Source: CADEEL01 sp050246475
GTDB taxonomy: Bacteria; Pseudomonadota; Alphaproteobacteria; Caulobacterales; Aquidulcibacteraceae
Direction of reading: 5' to 3'
Assembly (NCBI GenBank): GCA_050246475.1
Contig: JBFWVZ010000002.1
Location: forward strand, 1 to 64,000
Length of the DNA stretch: 64,000 bases
Both the position numbers and the translations under genes were made by a program. Position 1 is the stretch's first letter; every line of letters begins with the position of its first letter. Shown in pieces: positions 27,060 through 34,768 of the stretch. The notes under the pieces are model-generated. The model ran no database searches and was not told where the DNA came from. It worked only from the letters and a program-made list of their open reading frames with translations.

Positions 27060-27754
27060 GGCGCGCCCTCGCCTTCAAGCATCCGGCGCACCATTTCGCG
27101 GCGCGGATCGTCCGCCGCCAAGCGTGATTGCGTTTCGAGCCAGAGGCGGCGCGCATCTTCGGCGCGACCCTCCTGCTGCGCGGCCATCGCCTGATAGAGA
27201 TAAGGAACGGGATTGTCCGCGTCACGCGCGGCGGCTTGCTCGAAGAGCGCGCGCGCCTCGGCGCTGACAACGCCCTCGCCCATCGCCACCATCACGCGGC
27301 CCATGTCGATCATCGCTTCGGCGTTCTCCGGATCGCGGCGGAGCGCCTCCTCGAAAGCGGCCAGCGCACGCGCTGGGCGCCCGAGCGCCGCTTCGAGGCG
27401 GCCAATATAAACCATCGGGCGCGCATCGCGCGGATGCTCGCGCGCAACCTCAGACAGGACAGCGACGGATTCTTCAGGCGAGTAGCTTTCGGGGTCACGT
27501 TCTCTCAGCGCGGCCATTCGCTCGGCATGCGCGCCGCCCGAGAGGCCGGGACTTCCAAGCATTCCGTAAAGGCTGACGATCGCGAGCGCGCCGATCGCCG
27601 CGGCGAAAAGCGGCCCGCGCCGCGCGGTGCTTTCGGGCACGGCGCGCACATAAGCGCGGACCGGCCACCACAATGCGGCTGCCAGCACGAGCGCGGCGGC
27701 GCCGGCGAAGAGGAGCTGAGGCGGCATAGGCGAAGCGCGCTTAACGCGCTTCAC
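27056..27754 (-). CDS. ccmI: Cytochrome c maturation protein CcmI (CycH), TPR apocytochrome chaperone
   Basis: About 232 residues: two N-terminal TM segments, then TPR-like helices (YIGRLEAALGRPARALAAF and the following repeats) that in this family hold apocytochrome c for the haem lyase. The annotated GTG start at 27754 gives a positive N-terminus; an ATG at 27727 is a reasonable alternative, as neither has an ideal ribosome site. It is the first gene of ccmI-E-F-H and lies 21 bases after the FeuQ-like kinase, so it may be in the same transcript. Confidence 0.88.
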   Translation of the reverse strand: MKRVKRASPMPPQLLFAGAAALVLAAALWWPVRAYVRAVPESTARRGPLFAAAIGALAIVSLYGMLGSPGLSGGAHAERMAALRERDPESYSPEESVAVLSEVAREHPRDARPMVYIGRLEAALGRPARALAAFEEALRRDPENAEAMIDMGRVMVAMGEGVVSAEARALFEQAAARDADNPVPYLYQAMAAQQEGRAEDARRLWLETQSRLAADDPRREMVRRMLEGEGAP

Positions 27755-27775
27755 GGCCCCTCACAATGCGGCGGA

Positions 27776-29236
27776 TCAATCCGTGGCAGGGAGCAGCAGG
27801 CGGGCCTTCAAGCCGCCAAGCGCTTCGCTGCGCTCGAATTTGAGTTCGCCAGCGTAAAGCTCGACGGCCTCCTTGAGAATAGAGAGACCAAGCCCTTGGC
27901 CCGACGCGGCCTCGTCAAGGCGCGCGCCGCGCTCCAGCACGACGGCGATTTGCGCATCGGTAAGGCCAGGCCCGTCATCCTCGACAACAATCTCCATCAA
28001 TTCGCCGGGCGCGGGGGGAGGCACAACGGTGATGACGATGCGGCTCTTGCCGTACTTGCAGGCGTTGTCGATGAGGTTGGCGGCCATTTCGAGCAGGTCT
28101 TCACGCTCGCCGCGGAAGGTGACGTCCATCTCGGCGACGAGTTCGATGTCGAGCGCTTTTTCGTGCTCGTATTTCTGCTCCATCATGAAGATCAGGTCTT
28201 CGATGTTCTGCTTTACGGGCGTGCGATAACCCAGCGCGCCCGCCTCGACGCCCGCGCGCGCTTCGGCTCGCGCCGCCACACGCGCGCGGCGCAGCTGGCG
28301 CTCAACGAAGCTCTCCATTTCCGCGACGCTCGACTTCAGCACGTTCGATTCAACGCCGCCTTCGGCCGCGGCATTGCGCAAAACGGCGATGGGCGTCTTC
28401 AGCGCATGGGCGAGATTGCCGACATGGCGGCGCGCGCGCTCCACCACTTCGCGATTGTGCTGGAGAAGCGCGTTCAGTTCGTTCGCCAGGGGCGCGACTT
28501 CCGCAGCGTACTCGCCCTCAAGGCGCTCAGCCTGGCCCTTGCGCACCGCCGCAACGTCGCGGCGCAAAACCCTGAGCGGCGCCATGCCGAACTGAAGCTG
28601 AAGCAGCGTCACAACAACGACCATCAGCGCACAGATCGTGACAAAACCGATGATCGCCCAAGCGAGCAGATCGGTCGCGCCGCGCAACGTGGGGATGGGC
28701 GCGATGGCGGTGATGAAGAGGTAGCGCCCCGGGATGCCCTCGAAGCTCGTCACGCGTCCCGCCACGCGCACGCGCCAATTATCCGGCCCATCCGGCACAT
28801 CGACATAGCGAAGCACTGGAAATCCGTCCGGCCCCGGCGCGGTCAAATCCGTGCGCTGTTCGGGCGTCAGCGTCAGGCGCACATCCGCGAGCGATTGAGA
28901 TTCTCGCAGAATGTGGAAGCCGTCATCGATGCGGGCGATCTGAAAATAATAGCCGCTTCCGAGCTGCGTGAAGCGCGAGTCGTAGCCCTGCGCCACATCG
29001 ATTGCGTTGCCGTCACTCGAGGGCTGGGCGAGCTCCAGCACGTCGTCGATCATGTTGGAAAGCTGAGGATCGACCAGAAGGCGGATGATTTCGCGGTTGA
29101 AAAGCGCGTTGGCCGCGAGCCCCGCGAAGAAAAGAATGATGGCGGAGAAAAGCGCGATGGCGGCGACGCGCGCGGCGATGGAAAGCCTGAGCGGGCGACT
29201 CACGCGCTCCCACAGCGACGCGGCCGCGTCCCTCAT
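27776..29236 (-). CDS. feuQ: FeuQ/PhoQ-like sensor histidine kinase
   Basis: A 486-residue kinase with TM1 at about 24-45, a periplasmic sensor domain (roughly 46-185) and TM2 at 189-212. The phospho-acceptor box is GNLAHALKTPIAVL with His277, the form found in PhoQ and in the rhizobial FeuQ kinases, and the ATPase domain has NLIDNACKYG, VEDDGPGLTD and GLGLSI. The gene overlaps the regulator gene by four bases. The symbol rests on family features plus position next to ccmI, since feuPQ and cycHJKL were studied as neighbours in Rhizobium leguminosarum. In Sinorhizobium the pair responds to low osmolarity and drives cyclic glucan export. Confidence 0.85.
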   Translation of the reverse strand: MRDAAASLWERVSRPLRLSIAARVAAIALFSAIILFFAGLAANALFNREIIRLLVDPQLSNMIDDVLELAQPSSDGNAIDVAQGYDSRFTQLGSGYYFQIARIDDGFHILRESQSLADVRLTLTPEQRTDLTAPGPDGFPVLRYVDVPDGPDNWRVRVAGRVTSFEGIPGRYLFITAIAPIPTLRGATDLLAWAIIGFVTICALMVVVVTLLQLQFGMAPLRVLRRDVAAVRKGQAERLEGEYAAEVAPLANELNALLQHNREVVERARRHVGNLAHALKTPIAVLRNAAAEGGVESNVLKSSVAEMESFVERQLRRARVAARAEARAGVEAGALGYRTPVKQNIEDLIFMMEQKYEHEKALDIELVAEMDVTFRGEREDLLEMAANLIDNACKYGKSRIVITVVPPPAPGELMEIVVEDDGPGLTDAQIAVVLERGARLDEAASGQGLGLSILKEAVELYAGELKFERSEALGGLKARLLLPATD

Positions 29237-29904
29237 TGGCCCTCGGCGGGATTCACCAGGCGATAGCCCAGGCCCTTCTCGGTGATGATGCGGTCCGAAC
29301 CGATCTTGCGGCGGAGGATGCCGATGAACACTTCGATGGTGTTGGAATCGCGCTCGTGATCTTGCGCGTAGATTTTCTCGATCAGCTCCGAGCGCGAAAC
29401 GATGCGGCCCTGATGGTGCATCAGATAATCGAGCACCTTGTATTGGTAGGCCGTGAGCTTGATCGGCGTGCCGTTGACGGAGACCTGGCCCGTCGCCGTG
29501 TTGAGCACGAGATCGCCGCTCTCCAGCACCGCCGATTGCTGATCGCTGGTGCGGCGCACATTGGCGCGCACGCGCGCGAGCAGCTCGGCCATGTGGAAGG
29601 GCTTGGTGAGGTAATCGTTGGCGCCGAGATCGAGACCCTCAACCTTCTCGCTCCAGCGGTCCCGCGCGGAGAGGATGAGCACGGGCATGGAGCGCCCTGC
29701 CGCGCGCCAGGATTTGAGCACTGTGAGGCCGTCCACCTTCGGTAGGCCAAGATCGAGGATGGCGAGATCGTAGGGCTCGGTCTCGCCCATGAATTGGCCA
29801 TCCTCGCCGTTGTCGGCGGGATCGACCGTGTAGCCGGCGTCGGTCAGCGCGGAGACAAGCTGTTCGCGCAAGTTCCGATCGTCTTCGACCACCAAGACCC
29901 GCAA
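29233..29904 (-). CDS. feuP: FeuP-like OmpR-family response regulator
   Basis: The product is 223 residues. The receiver domain has the acidic pair at 8-9, Asp51 in LAILDLGLPKVDG and the TKPF lysine; the C-terminal winged helix includes LTAYQYKVLDYLMHHQGR and NTIEVFIGILRRKIG, ending TEKGLGYRL. It is encoded just before its kinase and 21 bases after a small PepSY gene, and a perfect tandem repeat of the type bound by this class lies upstream of that PepSY gene, suggesting autoregulation. Confidence 0.88.
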   Translation of the reverse strand: MRVLVVEDDRNLREQLVSALTDAGYTVDPADNGEDGQFMGETEPYDLAILDLGLPKVDGLTVLKSWRAAGRSMPVLILSARDRWSEKVEGLDLGANDYLTKPFHMAELLARVRANVRRTSDQQSAVLESGDLVLNTATGQVSVNGTPIKLTAYQYKVLDYLMHHQGRIVSRSELIEKIYAQDHERDSNTIEVFIGILRRKIGSDRIITEKGLGYRLVNPAEGQ

Positions 29905-29925
29905 GTTTTGACCTCCCGCGCGCGG

Positions 29926-30234
29926 CTAGCCGACGATCCGGCCGCTCTGCGCATCGACGGTCACATCCATAACGACGCCGTCGGCGCGGCGCCAGCGGAC
30001 GAAGTAAACGCCGCCCCGGCGCACGGGTGCGCCGATGACGTCGCCGGGCCCGAGCTGGGCGCGGACAGCCTGGATGATTTCGCGCACGCTCAGCCCGTCG
30101 TCGCCGCGCCGGCCCCCATATTGGGCCTCGATCCAGGGATGGTCGGCGCGCACGGACTGCGCCGCGGCCGGGAGGGCCGGCAGCGCAAGAGCCGCGAAAG
30201 CCGCAGCCGCCAGAAGAATCGTGCGGGCCGTCAT
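29926..30234 (-). CDS. Small periplasmic PepSY-domain protein
   Basis: The product is 102 residues with a signal peptide (MTARTILLAAAAFAALALPALPAAA) and one PepSY-like domain (LSVREIIQAVRAQLG, then YFVRWRRADGVVMDVTVDAQSGRIVG). ATG 30234 was picked because AGGGTGAG precedes it. Position directly before the FeuP-like gene makes a role in modulating the two-component system attractive; in Sinorhizobium a small periplasmic protein, FeuN, encoded beside feuP inhibits the kinase, but whether this is its counterpart is not shown by sequence here. Confidence 0.8.
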   Translation of the reverse strand: MTARTILLAAAAFAALALPALPAAAQSVRADHPWIEAQYGGRRGDDGLSVREIIQAVRAQLGPGDVIGAPVRRGGVYFVRWRRADGVVMDVTVDAQSGRIVG

Positions 30235-30258
30235 GGCGCTCACCCTAGAGACGCGGCT

Positions 30259-30276
30259 CTGAATGTCCCCTGAATG
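30259..30276 (-). promoter_or_regulatory. Tandem 7-bp direct repeat, likely OmpR-family operator
   Basis: CATTCAG, four bases (GGGA), CATTCAG on the minus strand: exact copies with an 11-base period, the spacing used by OmpR/PhoB/PhoP-type dimers. It lies 25 bases upstream of the PepSY start and of the feuPQ-like genes behind it. Confidence 0.55.
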
Positions 30277-30290
30277 GGGTGTTGGCCAGA

Positions 30291-31166
30291 TCATTCACCC
30301 GGCCGGGCCGGTCTTTTGTCCCTGCCGGCCCATTTCTTCACAAATTTGGCCAGCTCCTCGTCTTGGCCCTCCGGCAGCGTCACGACGAGGCGCACGATCT
30401 GGTCCCCGTGGCCGCCGACGCCCTTGCCCTTGAGCCGGAGCAGCATGCCGGAATTGGCGTTCGCGGGAATGCTCATGGCGACAGGGCCGGAGACGGTGGC
30501 CACCTGCACGCGCGCGCCCTCAACCGCCTCGGTGAGCGAGATGGGGAGATCCATGCGGATATCCTGCCCGTCGCGGCGGAAAAACGGATGCGGGCGCACG
30601 GTGAGCTCCACCAGCGCATCGCCGGGCGGGCCGCCCTGCACGCCCGGTCCGCCTTGCGATTTGAGGCGCAGCACGCGTCCGGTCTCCACGCCCGGCGGGA
30701 TCGTCACATCGATCGTGCGCCCTTCATCGAGCTGGATGCGTTTGCGCGCGCCATTCACCGCATCGATGAAGTCGATCTCGAGCGCATAGCGCACATCGCG
30801 CCCGCGCATGCGGGAGAAGCCGCGCGCCCCGCCGCCAGAGCCAAAGAGATCGGAGAAGATGTCGCCGAGATCGAACGCGCTTTCCTGCGCGCCGCCGCCG
30901 GGCGCGCGCTGATGCGTGCGCGAGCGAAAGACCGTGCGCTCATTGCCGTCCGCATCGATCTCGCCGCGATCGTATTTGCCGCGCTGAACCGGATCGGAGA
31001 GGAGATTGAACGCGGCCGTCGCGCGCTTGAACCGCTCTTCGGCGGTTTTGTCGTTCGGGCGCACGTCTGGGTGCAGCTCCTTGGCCAAGCGGCGATACGC
31101 CCGGCGGATGTCATCCGCGCTGGCGTTCTTTTGCAGCCCAAGCGATGCGTATGGATCCCAGCTCAC
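30291..31166 (-). CDS. DnaJ-family co-chaperone (CbpA-like, no zinc domain)
   Basis: The product is about 291 residues. The J-domain has the HPD triad in KELHPDVRP, then a Gly/Phe segment (DIFSDLFGSGGGARGFSRM) and the two-barrel C-terminal substrate domain (ALEIDFIDAVNGARKRI, then LPISLTEAVEGARV). The cysteine-rich zinc domain of true DnaJ is absent, so it is a type II J-protein that stimulates DnaK. GTG 31166 was chosen since homology starts at once (WDPYASLGL) and GAGA lies at normal distance; an earlier TTG would add a non-homologous tail. Confidence 0.88.
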   Translation of the reverse strand: MSWDPYASLGLQKNASADDIRRAYRRLAKELHPDVRPNDKTAEERFKRATAAFNLLSDPVQRGKYDRGEIDADGNERTVFRSRTHQRAPGGGAQESAFDLGDIFSDLFGSGGGARGFSRMRGRDVRYALEIDFIDAVNGARKRIQLDEGRTIDVTIPPGVETGRVLRLKSQGGPGVQGGPPGDALVELTVRPHPFFRRDGQDIRMDLPISLTEAVEGARVQVATVSGPVAMSIPANANSGMLLRLKGKGVGGHGDQIVRLVVTLPEGQDEELAKFVKKWAGRDKRPARPGE

Positions 31167-31220
31167 GCGATTTCTCTCAACGCGCCCCTCACTTAGAGGC
31201 GCGGGCAGGGAGCGCAAGCC

Positions 31221-33325
31221 TTATAGGAAGAAGGTCCGGTCCGCGGCGCGGCCGGGAAGGCCATCGTCCCCGATCTGGGCGATCCTTACGCGGAGCGTCG
31301 CGGGCGGCGCGCCGAAGTCGCCGGTTTGATCGACCGCAGAGTACGTGAATGCGGGCGTGGACACCGTTGCGGCGCGCACGACGTCGTCGCCGTCGAGGAC
31401 TTCCACGCGATAGGACTCAACGATGGCGCCGAGCGGCGGCTCGGCCGCGCCCCAGGCATCGCCGCCGATCCGCGCCGCGCGAACCCACGAAAGCGTCACA
31501 TCGTCCGTTTCATCGCGGCGCGCGCGCACATGGACTGGCGCGAACGCACGGCGCGCGAGGGGCGCGAATGATGCGCTCGCGTGCGCTGCATTGGTGTCTG
31601 TCGGGAATTTGTCGAATGGCGGCGCGATGAGTGTGAGCGCTTCACCCCATTCGTGCGCGGCGACACTGAAGCGTGCGAGGCGTTGATCGAGCTTGACGAT
31701 CCGCGCGCCGGCCGGAATTGGCGCGAGCATGCGTTCCGCGCTGTCGAGTTGGCCGCGCAGAAAGCCGGAGAGTTGGTATTCGTCTTCGCCGGCAAGCACG
31801 GCGTTCCGCGCCTGCACGATCTCCCAACCGTCACCGCTTTCGATGGCAAAGAGATTCGCGCCGTTGAGCAAGGCTTGCTTGGTCACGCTCTCCAGCGGGC
31901 CGCTCATCCGCACGCGGATGATGTTGCCGTCGTCCCACCGGCTGACTGGGCCGGGCCACAAGGCCCAAAGCAATTCGCCGACGATCGCCGGATCGGCAAT
32001 CTCGGCGCGGCGTGTCGCCAGCGTTGCGCTCGATCCCGCATGAAGTTCGTGCGGCCCAAGCCAGGGATCGGCAAAGAGCGCGACGAGCGGACGTTCATCG
32101 TTCTCCGCATTTGGAAGCGGCGGCAGATCGAGCGTCAAGAGATCGGGCGTAGGCGCGAAGACGGGTGCGCCGCCCGCATTGCCTTCGCCCACGTGCAAGC
32201 GCGCGGGCGCCACATCAGCGGCGCGCCGCAGCGAAAGCGAACGCGCCTCCGCCTCTTCGACGCGCACGATCTCGTAGGCATCGGCGCCAAGCGTGATGAC
32301 GTCGCCCGGCTCAACCGCAAGATCACCCGGCGCGATCGCGATCTCCACGGTCTCCGCGCCGGCGCGAGCCTCCGCGAGCGCGCGTCTCGCCAGCGCTTCG
32401 GCTTGGCCCACATCCAGCACGAGCGGGGCCGCAAGCGTCGCGACGCCCCCTTCCGCCGCATCGCGCCGCCGCGCGGAGACGGATGCGATGCGATAATCCT
32501 GATCCGCGTCCATGAATTGCACGCGCGCCTCGGTCGGCGTCTCAGCACTATCGATCCGCGTGATGTACGACGCCGCCGCACCGGGCTCGACGACATCGTC
32601 CAAGTCAATGCTCGCGAGCGGCATGTCGCTGCGGTGCGTGAAAACGATTGCGCCCTCGCGCTCCACCGCGATGAAATCATAAGCCTGCATCAGCGGCTCA
32701 AGCGCATCGCGCGTGCTTGCCGGTGAATCGATCACGCACCCGCCGACGGCGCCGTTGAGCGCGCCGGCGTCCACGCCGTCCACACCGGCGCGTGCGCACA
32801 GCGCCGTCACGACCTGCGCAAGTTCGGAAAGGCCCGCGCGTCCGTTGAGCCAATGGCCGCGCCGCCAGGACGCGGCGTCCGACCACACATCGCTGCGCGA
32901 CGGGAATGCCGGGTGCGGGCGCGCGTCCCAACACCAGAGAAACGCCTCCTCCAGCACTTGATCGCCGTCGAAGTGTGTGAGGTATGCTTCAAGCGCGCGG
33001 CGTTGGATGAGGTCATCGCGTTCGCCGTTCGAGAAATGCGGCGCCGCGCTTTCGCTGGATTTTGCGTCGATGAAGAGATTAGGCGCGTTCGCGCCCTTGT
33101 CGATCGCTGGGCAGCCAAGCTCCACGAACCAGATCGGCTTCGATTCCGGAATCCAATCTGTCGCCGTTACGCTCTCGGCGCCGCCGGGGCGATTGTAGTG
33201 CTCGTTCTCCCACCACGAGCGCACGTCCTTGGCGCGGAACACCCAGGGCTCGGCGTGGGCGCCGTCCGTGATCGGCGTGCGGATTTGGGCGGCGCGATCT
33301 TCGTCCGAGGCATAGAACCATTGTT
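31221..33325 (-). pseudogene. GTA baseplate/host-specificity protein gp15 (rcc01698-like), C-terminal half only
   Basis: About 698 residues of a frame with no stop codons match the C-terminal part of the large GTA 'megatron' protein. It starts inside the GTA_TIM glycosidase-like domain (WFYASDEDRAAQIRTPITDG, WWENEHYNRPGG, SKPIWFVELGCPAIDKGANAPN), then has the phage-tail-3 type region and a C-terminal SGFLRGQLDS and Ig-like end (ATLRVRIAQIGDDGLPGR). The N-terminal part is missing; upstream DNA from about 33320 is terminase sequence in another frame, so no proper start codon exists. I therefore treat it as a remnant, though the lack of stops means the event is recent, or an assembly join. Confidence 0.85.
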
Positions 33326-34351
33326 CGCCTCCGCGATGATCGCGTCGGCCTTGAGCTGACGGGCAAGCTCCGCCGCGCGCGCGGCCCATTGCCCCGGCGC
33401 CAGGCCCTGCACGCTGGCGTCCGCCAGCACGATGGCGCGCAACTCGCCCTCGCACCGATAGCGCCCCGCGCCGACGATCCCGCATGCGTCCGCGCCCTCG
33501 CCAACGCTCACCGGCGGATCGACCGCGACGACGACGCGCTCTAGCGACTCCGGCGCGGTTCTGATCCGCAGCGCGTCGAGCTGCTTGCGCGACCAAAGCG
33601 CGCCAACCGGATCTTCGATTAATTCACCGTACAATTCCTGCCTATCCCGCAGCGTTCCAGAAAACTGCGCGCGCATCGCCTCGATAAAGCGGGGCGCGAG
33701 ATTGTCCGCATTGTCGAACGTGCTCGCGCGCGTGACGATGACGCCATCCTGCGTGAGCAAATCCTTCATCGCCTTGATCGGCCGAGGCGTCGTCGTCAGC
33801 ATGAGCCTGGGGTCGCTGCCCAAACGCAACGCATGCGCCAACGTCGCCAAGACGTCTTCCGGCGCGCGCCAGTAGGCGACCTCATCGCCCCATGCGGCGT
33901 CGAATTGCGGGCCACGCAGGCTCGCCGGATCCTCCGCCGAAAAATATTCCGCGACCGCCCCGTTCGCCCAATAGAGCTTGCGCTGCGAGGGCAAGAAATT
34001 TGGCCGCTCGCCCTCGCCGCTCAAAAGCCCCGCCGGCCCCTCGATCATCACCGACCGCGCATCGTGCATGGTCGGCGCGATGAGCGCGATGCTGCGCGCG
34101 CCTTGCGCGATCTGCGCACGCACCCACTCGGCGCCCGCGCGTGTCTTGCCCGCGCCGCGACCGCCCATGAACAGCCACGTGCGCCACGCGCCTTCAGGCG
34201 GAAGCTGCGCCTCGCGGGCTGTCAGATGCCAAGCCTTCCGAAACCACTTCGTCTCGGAGCCCTGCAAACTCCGGAGGTACGTCGCCCGTTGAAGCGTATT
34301 CAAGGAAGCGATCGAGCCTGGCTTCCAACCGGACTCTGATCGCTTCGTCAT
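33167..34351 (-). CDS. GTA/phage large terminase (TerL), C-terminally truncated
   Basis: The first roughly 343 residues are a normal GTA-type terminase: Walker A in FMGGRGAGKTRAGAEW, Walker B-like FDAAWGDEVAYW, the coupling motif TTTPRP, and the start of the RNase H-like nuclease (VVVAVDPPVS, then AIIAEANNG). At that point, near 33320, homology stops and about 49 residues of unrelated Arg/Pro-rich sequence follow, read out of frame through gp15 DNA. The last catalytic acidic residue of the nuclease is lost, so headful packaging by this protein is not expected. ATG 34351 has AGGAAG just before it. Confidence 0.85.
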   Translation of the reverse strand: MTKRSESGWKPGSIASLNTLQRATYLRSLQGSETKWFRKAWHLTAREAQLPPEGAWRTWLFMGGRGAGKTRAGAEWVRAQIAQGARSIALIAPTMHDARSVMIEGPAGLLSGEGERPNFLPSQRKLYWANGAVAEYFSAEDPASLRGPQFDAAWGDEVAYWRAPEDVLATLAHALRLGSDPRLMLTTTPRPIKAMKDLLTQDGVIVTRASTFDNADNLAPRFIEAMRAQFSGTLRDRQELYGELIEDPVGALWSRKQLDALRIRTAPESLERVVVAVDPPVSVGEGADACGIVGAGRYRCEGELRAIVLADASVQGLAPGQWAARAAELARQLKADAIIAEANNGSMPRTKIAPPKSARRSRTAPTPSPGCSAPRTCARGGRTSTTIAPAAPRA

Positions 34352-34529
34352 CCTCTTCCTGCGTTTGCGCGGCGCTTTGGTTGAGCGCCAGCACCTCCCT
34401 CACCGCCTTCGCGCCGGCGGACACCGCCTGAGCGCGCAGCCCAGCGTCTTCCGGATTGTCGCTCAGCTGGGAGAGGGCCTTATCTAGAGCCTCCTCAAGC
34501 AGCGGGGCCCAATCGGCCAACGTCTTCAT
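34194..34529 (-). CDS. GTA gp1-like small protein (putative small terminase)
   Basis: The product is 111 residues, mostly helical, with a central acidic stretch (QEEDDEAIRVRLEARLDRFL). It is the first gene of the remnant, and its 3' end overlaps the terminase gene by 158 bases in another frame; a small gene in this place (orfg1) precedes TerL in Rhodobacter-type GTA clusters. Assignment is by position and general character rather than by strong motif. Confidence 0.6.
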   Translation of the reverse strand: MKTLADWAPLLEEALDKALSQLSDNPEDAGLRAQAVSAGAKAVREVLALNQSAAQTQEEDDEAIRVRLEARLDRFLEYASTGDVPPEFAGLRDEVVSEGLASDSPRGAASA

Positions 34530-34593
34530 TCACGTTTCTCTTAAGCCCACCTCTTCGACGGTGCCTGATCCTAGCCCGGCCGCCGCACCTGTC

Positions 34594-34679
34594 GGATAGA
34601 TTTCCCGGCGAAACCGCCACGCGCCTTGAAAATCGGGGCTCACCTGGGCCGGCGCTGTTGGATAGAGGCGGCTCTATCC
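34594..34679. repeat. Three GGATAGA motifs, two forming a perfect dyad
   Basis: GGATAGA occurs at 34594, and GGATAGAG-GCGG-CTCTATCC is a perfect 8-bp inverted repeat at 34660-34679. All lie in the 239-base divergent region between the GTA gp1 gene (minus) and the PBP gene (plus), about 90 bases before the PBP start and 130 before the gp1 start. An operator is plausible. The dyad is followed by four T on the plus strand, so a weak terminator cannot be ruled out. Confidence 0.4.
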
Positions 34680-34768
34680 CCCTTTTGGCGCCCTTGCCGC
34701 TGGCGCCCGCAGCCCGAATTACGCCACAGGACTGCCGGACAGACAATTTTGGACTGAGGAGATCGCGC

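Noticed and set aside
27727..27754. Firm choice of the ccmI start
   Set aside because: GTG 27754 has AGGGG too close and ATG 27727 has no clear ribosome site, so the start was left open in the annotation.
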